Positions 36,592-43,484 of a DNA stretch of 64,000 nucleotides are shown piece after piece; positions within the stretch are counted from its first letter, which is position 1, and each line of letters begins with the position of its first letter. Made by a program: the position numbers and the translations under genes. Below the pieces are notes generated by a model. That model did no database searches, was not told where the DNA came from, and saw only the letters and a program-made list of their open reading frames with translations. The stretch comes from Thermasporomyces sp036564245 (GTDB lineage Bacteria; Actinomycetota; Actinomycetes; Propionibacteriales; Actinopolymorphaceae), in assembly GCA_036564245.1 (NCBI GenBank), contig DATCKU010000067.1, positions 1 to 64,000 on the forward strand, in the 5' to 3' direction.

Positions 36592-36620
36592 TTGACAGGC
36601 CTCTCGGTCTAATTGAGAAT
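36592..36620 (+). promoter_or_regulatory. znuA promoter, -35 TTGACA and -10 GAGAAT
   Basis: TTGACA at 36592-36597, a 17-nt spacer, then GAGAAT at 36615-36620. The expected start of transcription is 36627-36628, the A of the ATG start codon, so the mRNA would have no leader. Confidence 0.6.
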
Positions 36621-36628
36621 GATTCTCA
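36614..36628 (+). promoter_or_regulatory. Zur box overlapping the znuA -10 and start codon
   Basis: TGAGAATGATTCTCA is a perfect 15-bp palindrome around a central G, the classical Fur/Zur type. It covers the proposed -10 and reaches the first base of the znuA start codon. Zinc-loaded Zur would block polymerase here. Confidence 0.8.
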
Positions 36629-37599
36629 TGTTCTTTTCGTGGGAGCGCCGCACGCTGGGCCACATCGCGCTGTCCCTCGGCCTGCTGCTACTCGCCGCAT
36701 GCGGTCCATCCCGCTCGACGCACGCCTCCCAAGGTGAGGAAAAACCGCACGTCATTGCAGCTTTCTATGCACTCCAGTACGCCACCGAACGGGTGGCTGG
36801 CGATCATGCGACCGTCGACAACCTCACCAAACCGGGCACCGAGCCCCACGATCTCGAGCTCTCTCCGCGGGACATCGCGACCCTGGAACAGGCCGACCTC
36901 GTGATCTACCTGCGCGGGTTCCAACCGGCGGTCGACGAGGGCGTCGCGCTGACCGCAGCTGACCACAGCCTCGAGGTCTCCCGCCTCGCCAACCTCTCGC
37001 CGTCCCCCTCAGCTCACGGCCACGACGACGCCCATCCGGACGGAGAGCACGACCACTCCGAGCCTGCCGACTCGCCGGCTGGCCTCGACCCCCACTTCTG
37101 GCTCGACCCGCTGCGTCTTGCCCGGGTCGCGGACGGGATCGCCCGTCGGTTGAGCGAGCTCGATCCCCACAACGCGCGGGTGTACGAGCGCAATGCTGCC
37201 CAGCTGCGCAAGGACCTGGTAGAGCTCGATCGGGAGTACCACAGCCGGCTGGCCGCGTGCGCAAGCCGTGACCTCGTCACAAGCCACCGGGCGTTCGGAT
37301 ACCTCGCCGAGCGGTACGGCTTCGAGCAAGCCGGCCTCGCGGGACTCTCGCCGGAGCAGGAACCCTCGCCTGCCGAGCTCGGTGACCTCGCGCGCTACGT
37401 ACGCCAACACGACGTGCGCACCATCTACCACGAGACCTTGGTGAGCTCCACCATCGCCGAGACCCTGGCCCGGGAGGTCGGGGTGCAGGTTGCGGTGCTC
37501 GACCCGCTGGAAGGGCTCACCGACGCGTCCGCCGGGAACGACTACCTCGACGTGATGCGAGCCAACCTCGACACGCTACAGAAGGGGCAGTCGTGCTGA
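36628..37599 (+). CDS. znuA: Zinc ABC transporter substrate-binding lipoprotein
   Basis: 323 residues. Signal with lipobox LAAC, then a cluster A-I metal-binding protein: GTEPHDLELSPRDIATL near residue 72, the flexible His/Asp-rich loop HGHDDAHPDGEHDH (about 132-145), the second ligand region DPHFWLDPLR, HRAFGYLAERYG, and a C-terminal VLDPLEGLTD. It captures Zn2+ (less likely Mn2+) outside the cell for ZnuBC. ATG 36628 was chosen because it coincides with the predicted transcription start; no Shine-Dalgarno is present. The stop overlaps the GTG of znuC. Confidence 0.9.
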   Translation: MFFSWERRTLGHIALSLGLLLLAACGPSRSTHASQGEEKPHVIAAFYALQYATERVAGDHATVDNLTKPGTEPHDLELSPRDIATLEQADLVIYLRGFQPAVDEGVALTAADHSLEVSRLANLSPSPSAHGHDDAHPDGEHDHSEPADSPAGLDPHFWLDPLRLARVADGIARRLSELDPHNARVYERNAAQLRKDLVELDREYHSRLAACASRDLVTSHRAFGYLAERYGFEQAGLAGLSPEQEPSPAELGDLARYVRQHDVRTIYHETLVSSTIAETLAREVGVQVAVLDPLEGLTDASAGNDYLDVMRANLDTLQKGQSC

Positions 37600-38453
37600 G
37601 ACCAGCCGCTCCACACACCACGACGCCACCAACGGGCGAGGACGTCGCATCGTCTCGGCCCGTGCTACGTCTGCGCGACGGTTCGGTCACGCTTGCGCAC
37701 AAACCCGTCCTCACGGGGATCGACCTCGACATCGCGGCCGGCGAGGTCGTCGCTCTGCTCGGCCCCAACGGCTCGGGCAAGTCGACGCTGATCCGGGCGA
37801 TCCTCGGGCTCGCTCCGCTCTCCCACGGCAGCCTCGAGCTCTTCGGCATGCCAGCGGAACGGCTCGCGAAGCGACACCGGATCGGCTACGTGCCGCAGCG
37901 CCACACGGTCGGCGGTGGGGTGCCGGCCACCGTCGCCGAGGTCGTGGGATCCGGCCGGCTGGACAGGCGTCGCCTCTGGCGGCCGTGGCTCACCGGCACC
38001 GACCGTGGCATGGTCGCGCACGCGATCGCGACCGTCGGTCTCGCCGAGAAAGCCCACCAGCTCGTCTCGACCCTCTCGGGCGGGCAGCAGCGACGCACCC
38101 TGATCGCCCGCGCTCTCGCAGGGCAGCCCGACCTTCTCGTGATGGACGAGCCGTTCGCGGGTGTCGACCTCGCCAACCAGGAGATCCTGAGCGCCACGTT
38201 GACGAGCCTCGTCGCCGCTGGCACCACCCTGCTCATCGCGACACACGAGATCTCACCGATCGCGTCTCTCGTTCGCCGTACGGTCGTGCTCGACCACGGA
38301 ACGGTGACATACGACGGGCCGCCGACCCGCGACATCATGGCCCGCTTCGCGGCGAGCCCTGACCCCCATGCCGGCCAGGGACACGGCTCCGACACGAAGG
38401 TCCCGCCCACCGACGCTGAGGACGCCAGCGAGGGTGGATTCGAGATTCTCTGA
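37593..38453 (+). CDS. znuC: Zinc ABC transporter ATP-binding protein
   Basis: 286 residues. Walker A GPNGSGKSTLIRAI, signature LSGGQQRRTLIARAL, Walker B DLLVMDEPFAGVD and the switch His in LLIATHEIS. It energises zinc uptake. GTG 37593 overlaps the znuA stop by 7 nt and has GAAGGGG before it. A His/Asp-containing C-terminal extension follows the ATPase core. Confidence 0.92.
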   Translation: MLRPAAPHTTTPPTGEDVASSRPVLRLRDGSVTLAHKPVLTGIDLDIAAGEVVALLGPNGSGKSTLIRAILGLAPLSHGSLELFGMPAERLAKRHRIGYVPQRHTVGGGVPATVAEVVGSGRLDRRRLWRPWLTGTDRGMVAHAIATVGLAEKAHQLVSTLSGGQQRRTLIARALAGQPDLLVMDEPFAGVDLANQEILSATLTSLVAAGTTLLIATHEISPIASLVRRTVVLDHGTVTYDGPPTRDIMARFAASPDPHAGQGHGSDTKVPPTDAEDASEGGFEIL

Positions 38454-38465
38454 GCTGAGGAGACC

Positions 38466-39419
38466 ATGGAGATCCTGCAGTTCGACTTCATGCAGCGGGC
38501 GTTGCTCGCCGCGCTCTTGATCGGCCTCACGGCCCCGGCCGTCGGAGTCCACCTCGTGCAGCGCCGGCTCGCCCTGATCGGGGACGGCATGGGTCACGTC
38601 GCGCTGACCGGCGTGGGGGTCGGCTTGCTGACACAGACCGAGCCGATCTGGACTGCCTTGGCTGCCACCGTCGTCGGTGCCGCTGTGATCGAGCTCATGC
38701 GAGCGAAAGGCCGGACGAGCAGCGACGTGGCGCTGGCCGTGCTCTTCTACGGCGGGATCGCAGGCGGCGTGGTGCTGATGGCGAAATCGCCGGGCAGCAC
38801 GCCGGCCAACCTCAACTCGTACCTCTTCGGCTCCATCACGGCGACCTCACCAGGCGACGTCATGGCGTTCGCGGTGCTCGCCGTGCTGGTGTTGGGTACG
38901 ACCGCGTTGTATGCGCGCATGTTCTTCGCGGTCGGCTCGGACGAGGAGTACGCGCGCACGCGCGGCCTGCCCGTACTCCCGCTGAATCTCGCGCTCGCGA
39001 TCCTCGTGGCCGTGACCGTCGTCGTGTCGATGCGGGTCGTGGGGTTGCTGCTCGTGAGCGCACTCATGATCGTGCCCGTGGCGGCGGCGTTGCGGCTTCG
39101 GCTGAGCTTCGCCAGGACGGTGATCGCGTCGATGCTGATCGGTGTCGCCGTGAGCCTGGGCGGCGTGCTGTTCTCCTACTACGGGGACACCCCATCGGGC
39201 GCGACTATCGTGCTCGCCGCGATCTGCGTGTTCGTGATTGCGGCCGTGGGCTCCGGTGTGCTTCAGGCGGTTCGCCGGCCGCATCGCGAGGCCGAGGATC
39301 ACCTGCATCGACACGGTCCGGAGTGCGGCCATCCGGCCGTACCCCACGACGACCACGTGGACTACGTTCACGGCGGGCATCGCCACGCCGCCCATGGCGG
39401 ACACTACGACGAGCATTGA
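38466..39419 (+). CDS. znuB: Zinc ABC transporter permease
   Basis: 317 residues with about eight membrane segments of the ABC-3 family, starting QRALLAALLIGLTAPAVGVHLVQRRLALIGDGMGHVALTG; the last part is the coupling loop pattern. The C-terminal 45 residues are a cytoplasmic tail rich in His and Asp (HRHGPECGHPAVPHDDH, HGGHRHAAHGGH), likely able to bind zinc. It begins 12 nt after znuC. Confidence 0.92.
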   Translation: MEILQFDFMQRALLAALLIGLTAPAVGVHLVQRRLALIGDGMGHVALTGVGVGLLTQTEPIWTALAATVVGAAVIELMRAKGRTSSDVALAVLFYGGIAGGVVLMAKSPGSTPANLNSYLFGSITATSPGDVMAFAVLAVLVLGTTALYARMFFAVGSDEEYARTRGLPVLPLNLALAILVAVTVVVSMRVVGLLLVSALMIVPVAAALRLRLSFARTVIASMLIGVAVSLGGVLFSYYGDTPSGATIVLAAICVFVIAAVGSGVLQAVRRPHREAEDHLHRHGPECGHPAVPHDDHVDYVHGGHRHAAHGGHYDEH

Positions 39420-39614
39420 CGCGACGAACGACGTGGAGTATCGACCCCCAAGCACTCCAGAGGTGCATCACACGGACCGCGGCCAACGGCGGGTGCGACC
39501 AGCACGCACGCCGGCGAAAGATGCCCGATCGTACGCAAGAATGTGTCAGGGCTCGCGTTCCGCGCAGGGCGTGCCTGGGTTGACCGATATGCAGTGGATC
39601 ATGGAGGTGTCCTC

Positions 39615-40019
39615 GTGAGCACCGGGCCGAAGCTTCGTTCGACCCGTCAGCGGGCGGCCGTCGCCGAGGTCCTTGCGGAGTTCGACGACTTCCGCAGCGC
39701 GCAGGACATCCACGCTCTGTTGCGGAGCCGAGGGAGCTCGGTCGGCCTCACCACCGTCTACCGCACGCTCGCCTCCCTTGCCGAGGCTGGCGAGGTGGAT
39801 GCGATCCGTACCAGTGCGGGCGAGACCGTCTACCGCAGGTGTACGACCTCGCGTCACCACCATCACCTGGTGTGCCGGTCGTGCGGTCACACCGTTGAAG
39901 TGCAGGGACCGGCAGTGGAACGGTGGGCCGAGCGGGTCGCGGGTGAGGCTGGGTTCGTCGACGTCACGCACACGGTCGAGGTCTTCGGTACCTGCTCAAC
40001 CTGCGCCGGCCGCACCTAA
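39615..40019 (+). CDS. zur: Fur-family zinc regulator
   Basis: 134 residues. Winged-helix domain (STRQRAAVAEVLAEFDDFRSA ... TTVYRTLASLAEAGEV), sensor site HHHHLVCRSC, and second Cys pair CSTC at the end; two CxxC pairs make the structural zinc site. With zinc bound it should repress znuABC at the box at 36614. GTG 39615 follows GGAGGTG; the open frame to 39543 is not conserved-looking. A 195-nt gap separates it from znuB, with no Zur box of its own seen. Confidence 0.9.
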   Translation: MSTGPKLRSTRQRAAVAEVLAEFDDFRSAQDIHALLRSRGSSVGLTTVYRTLASLAEAGEVDAIRTSAGETVYRRCTTSRHHHHLVCRSCGHTVEVQGPAVERWAERVAGEAGFVDVTHTVEVFGTCSTCAGRT

Positions 40020-40022
40020 GCC

Positions 40023-40098
40023 CAAATGACCATGTGCACTACGCCTGTCCGACCTGTGACACGTGTCGACACGTAGTGCACCTCCGACACGCCTGTCC
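40023..40098 (+). repeat. Palindromic intergenic repeat (copy C)
   Basis: AAATGACCATGTGCACTACG, then CCTGTCCGACCTGTGACACGTG and ACACGTAGTGCACCTCCG. It fills the whole 79-nt gap between the convergent zur and uppS genes, where its hairpin could also act as a two-way terminator. Confidence 0.7.
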
Positions 40099-40881
40099 CT
40101 AGGGCTTCGCGCCACCGAAGCGGCGGTCCCGTTTGGCGTAGATCTCGATCGCCTGCCACAGATGCCGTCGGTCGAAGTCCGGGAACAACGTGTCGAGGAA
40201 GACCATCTCCGCGTACGCCGACTGCCAGAGCAGGAAGTTCGACGTGCGCTGCTCTCCCGACGAGCGGATGAAGAGATCGACGTCCGGAAGGTCCGGATTG
40301 TAGAGGTACCGACTCACCGTCCGCTCGTTGATCTCGTCGACACGCAACCGTCCGGCGGCGATATCCGCCGCGATGGCCCGGGTCGCGTCGGCGAGCTCGG
40401 CCCGACCACCGTAGTTGACGCAGAACTGCAGGGTGATCACGTCGTTGTTGCGGGTCCGCCGCTCGGCCTCCTCGAGCTCGGCGATCACGCTCTTCCACAG
40501 CCGCGGCCGCCGGCCGGCCCAGCGCACCCGCACGCCCATCGCATCCAGCTCGTCCCGTCGGCGATGGATCACATCCCGGTTGAACCCCATCAGGAACCGC
40601 ACCTCTTCGGGCGAGCGGGACCAGTTCTCGGTCGAGAAGGCGTACGCCGACAAGGTCTTCACACCGATCTCGATTGCGCCCTTGATCACGTCGAGCAACG
40701 CGCCTTCGCCCCGCTCGTGCCCCTTGGTCCGCGGCAGGCCACGAGCCTTCGCCCACCGACCGTTGCCGTCCATGACCAGGGCGACATGCCGTGGGAGCAG
40801 CTCGGGTGGGATCTCCGGTGGCCTGGCGCCAGACGGATGTGGGTCGGGTGGTACGTACGTCCGAGCCCCGCGTCTGGTCAT
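40099..40881 (-). CDS. uppS: Isoprenyl transferase (polyprenyl diphosphate synthase, cis type)
   Basis: 260 residues. Catalytic Asp in ALVMDGNGRWAK, the substrate motifs AYAFSTENWSR and FCVNYGGRAEL, and the C-terminal SSGEQRTSNFLLWQ with PDFDRRHLW. It makes the long-chain polyprenyl diphosphate that carries cell-wall precursors. Its ATG overlaps the recO stop by 4 nt (ATGA), the normal actinobacterial recO-uppS pair. Confidence 0.94.
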   Translation of the reverse strand: MTRRGARTYVPPDPHPSGARPPEIPPELLPRHVALVMDGNGRWAKARGLPRTKGHERGEGALLDVIKGAIEIGVKTLSAYAFSTENWSRSPEEVRFLMGFNRDVIHRRRDELDAMGVRVRWAGRRPRLWKSVIAELEEAERRTRNNDVITLQFCVNYGGRAELADATRAIAADIAAGRLRVDEINERTVSRYLYNPDLPDVDLFIRSSGEQRTSNFLLWQSAYAEMVFLDTLFPDFDRRHLWQAIEIYAKRDRRFGGAKP

Positions 40882-41684
40882 GCCGTCCTCTCCCTCACCG
40901 GAGCCTTCCCGGATCGATTAGCGCTGGCTGGCGCGGTGTGCTCGCGCCCCGGACTCCACCTCTCCACGTGTGGCAACGACCGCAGCTCGCGCTCGAGGTG
41001 CCACTGGAGATAGGCCGACACCAGTCCGGTGGCCTCACGACGGGTCCACTGGTCACTCGCGTCGGCCACGTCCCACTCCCCCGTCAGCAACGCGGCCAGG
41101 AGCCTCACCGTCTCCGGTGCCGGCATCGCCACACCGGCAGGTCGGCAGTCGGCACAGACCATGCCGCCCGCTGCGGGCGAGAAGGCGCGATGTGGTCCTG
41201 GGGTGCCGCACCGTGCGCAGGCATCGAACGACGGCGCGTAGCCTGCGATCGCGAGCGAACGCAGCAGGTAGGAGTCCAGGATGAGTCCCGGATCCCGCCC
41301 GGTCTCGGCGAGCGCGCGAAGCGCTCCGACCAGCAGCAGGAACTGCTGTGTGGCTGGCTCCCGCTCCTCGGCCGTCAGCCGCTCGGCAGTCTCCAACATG
41401 GCCGCGGCAGTCGTGTAACGGGCATAGTCCGCGTACATCTTCTCGGCGTACGTCCGCCTGGTCACCGCCTGTGTGATCACATCCAGCGAGCGTCCGACTG
41501 CCAGCTGGACCTCGACGTAGGAGCACGGCTCCAACCGCGCACCGAACCGCGACGTAGTCCGCCTGACCCCCTTCGCGACGGCCCGGATCCGGCCATGGTG
41601 CCGGGTCAGAAGCGTGATGATCCGATCCGCCTCGCCGAGTTTCTGGGTACGCAGGACGACGGCCTCGTCGACATACAGGACCAC
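40878..41684 (-). CDS. recO: DNA repair protein RecO
   Basis: 268 residues. The OB-fold N-terminus EAVVLRTQKLGEADRIITLLT and GVRRTTSRFGARLEP, then a helical domain with the zinc-binding CARCG ... CADC pair. It loads RecA with RecF/RecR. GTG 41684 is the likely start; the frame continues to 41732 with no family resemblance. Coupled to uppS. Confidence 0.9.
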   Translation of the reverse strand: MVLYVDEAVVLRTQKLGEADRIITLLTRHHGRIRAVAKGVRRTTSRFGARLEPCSYVEVQLAVGRSLDVITQAVTRRTYAEKMYADYARYTTAAAMLETAERLTAEEREPATQQFLLLVGALRALAETGRDPGLILDSYLLRSLAIAGYAPSFDACARCGTPGPHRAFSPAAGGMVCADCRPAGVAMPAPETVRLLAALLTGEWDVADASDQWTRREATGLVSAYLQWHLERELRSLPHVERWSPGREHTAPASANRSGKAPVRERTA

Positions 41685-41786
41685 GCAGCTATTCTGACGC
41701 ACCCACCACTGCATCAGGGCCTTCCGGCTCACCGGGTCGAAAGACCTGGCGTCGACGCCTCACCAGCTGGGACCTGCCGCTTAGAG

Positions 41787-42506
41787 CTAGAGCATGCTGA
41801 GGAGGCCGATCACCCCCAGTAGGTTGATCAGGAAGTGGGTGACGATCGCAGGGCCCAGCCGATCGGTGATCATGCGTACGTAGCCGGCTGCCAATCCGGC
41901 CGCGAACAGCAACGCGCTGCGAGCAGGCTCGAGGTGGAGCAACGCGAAGAGAATCGCGGTGACCAGGAGAGTCGGCCACCCGCCGAGTCCGCGACGACGC
42001 AGAGCCGTCCACCACATGCCGCGAAAGTGCAGCTCCTCCACAAACGGCGCGCCGAGCGCGAGGGCCGCCAGAGCGAGCAGCTGCCAGTCGGCTCGCGCCC
42101 CCTCGGCGGCGATCCCCAGGCTCGACGTCGGCGCTCGCCCGGTCACCTGGAGATAGACGAGAACAAAGATCATCCCGACGACCAACATGATCACACCGGC
42201 CAGCAGGCCAATCCCCAGATCCGCCGGACGGAACCGCAAGGCGAAGTCCGACCGTGGGCCGTTCCCCCGCCACCAGGAGACGACGATCGGTACGCCGGCA
42301 AGTGACAGCCATCCGGCGAGGGTCCCGATGATCCCGGCAGTCACCTGATCGGTTCCCAGAACCACGGCGGCGGCCGAGACGGCAAAACTGAGCACGACAA
42401 AACCGAGCAAGGAACCGATCGCTGTCGGGATTCCCCAACGCGGCCACTGGTCCTGGGCCGATGCCACCGATCCGGGCGGATTCGTGCTGGTCATTCCACC
42501 CATCAT
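41787..42506 (-). CDS. CPBP family intramembrane glutamic metalloprotease
   Basis: About 239 residues with seven to eight membrane segments. The CAAX-protease motifs are present: EELHFRGMWW (EExxxR), LFALLHL with His, and ITHFLIN with the second His. Such proteins cleave peptides or prenylated substrates within the membrane; the substrate is unknown. Start between ATG 42506 and 42494; both give the same membrane core. It is a single gene between recO and the HesB-like gene. Confidence 0.82.
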   Translation of the reverse strand: MMGGMTSTNPPGSVASAQDQWPRWGIPTAIGSLLGFVVLSFAVSAAAVVLGTDQVTAGIIGTLAGWLSLAGVPIVVSWWRGNGPRSDFALRFRPADLGIGLLAGVIMLVVGMIFVLVYLQVTGRAPTSSLGIAAEGARADWQLLALAALALGAPFVEELHFRGMWWTALRRRGLGGWPTLLVTAILFALLHLEPARSALLFAAGLAAGYVRMITDRLGPAIVTHFLINLLGVIGLLSML

Positions 42507-42770
42507 CTCGCACCGTGACGTCGTCTCGAGTGCCACGTCGGGCTGGAGCACGCCCGAGGTCCGGCCACGTGTGACCGAGCAGATGTGCCTGAAGGTTTGA
42601 CTAGACGCCGAATAGGGGGAAGGGTGGGGGTAACCGGCAGCCGATGCATGAGGGAGTGATCATCACCCGCGAGCCGGTCAGGCACCACGCCTCGCGTGGA
42701 GCGACAATCCGCGCGGACGTTCTCAAGTGGGCCTGAAAGAGTCCCAGTTATCTCAATCGAGGAGCAGATC

Positions 42771-43085
42771 TTGCTTGCGCTCACGAACAACGCTGCACTC
42801 GTCATCCAGTCCCTGACGAACAGCCCCGAGCTTCCCGGAGGCGCTGGCCTGCGCATCACAGCTCAACCCGACGACCAGCAGACCCTGAGCCTCGCAGTGG
42901 CTCCTGAGCCGAGCGCGGGAGACCAGGTGGTCGAGGAGCAAGGCGCGCGGGTCTTCCTCGAGCCAGGCGCGTCTCACATGCTCGACCAGATGGTGCTGGA
43001 CGCAGAGGTGGATGCGCAGGGCAGCGTGCAGTTCTTCCTGGGCACGCAGTCCGGTGGCACGCCAAGCGGCCCGCCCACTGGCTGA
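42771..43085 (+). CDS. HesB/IscA-like protein without cysteines
   Basis: 104 residues from TTG 42771, preceded by GAGGAG. The pattern LTNNAALVIQSL..GGAGLRIT, SLAVAPEPSAGDQVVEEQGARVFLEP and MVLDAEVDAQGSVQFFL follows the A-type carrier fold of iron-sulfur assembly proteins. All three Cys ligands of true IscA/HesB are absent and the protein contains no Cys at all. Its function therefore cannot be cluster carriage by the standard mechanism. Similar Cys-less versions are known in actinobacteria. Confidence 0.75.
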   Translation: MLALTNNAALVIQSLTNSPELPGGAGLRITAQPDDQQTLSLAVAPEPSAGDQVVEEQGARVFLEPGASHMLDQMVLDAEVDAQGSVQFFLGTQSGGTPSGPPTG

Positions 43086-43484
43086 GCCTTAGTCGGCGGG
43101 GGAACCTGACCGACGCACACACAGCGTCGCGGTATCGGTGGTGCGTTCCGTGACGCGGGTTGTGGGTCGTGTCTTGACGCACGCCCTCATGGCGTGTGTC
43201 AAGCCGACGTTGCATTGCCGCTGAGTCCTGTTCGACCCGCAGACGTCAGTGGACAGCCGGCCCGAACGGCGACCGAAGTCCAGCGAGGCTTGCCGAGCTT
43301 CTCGACCGGGTTGAGCGTGCTTACGGCGGATTTCGCGCCCATGCCACACCCAACATCGGCCCGTTCAGGTCGAAGCGGTCGTCGCCGTCGCGCCGATCGA
43401 ACGTGGCATCAAAGAGGCGCCGCACCAGCACGGCATCTGCGTTGGCACTGCATGTGTGGTCGGTGTCGCCGCGACTGATGGCGA
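43086..43484. other. Intergenic between convergent genes, terminator only
   Basis: This 399-nt gap separates the ends of the HesB-like gene and the binding-protein gene. It holds the strong hairpin at 43173-43203; otherwise I see only random open frames. Confidence 0.5.
43173..43203. terminator. Bidirectional hairpin terminator
   Basis: CTTGACGCACGCC pairs with GGCGTGTGTCAAG around the loop CTCAT, a 13-bp stem with one G-U pair. No T-run follows, as is common in high-GC genomes. It lies between two convergent genes and could serve both. Confidence 0.7.

Noticed and set aside
41790..42513. Overlapping 274-codon minus-strand frame in the CPBP gene
   Set aside because: It is Arg/Gly-rich with no membrane segments, while the CPBP frame carries all three catalytic motifs.
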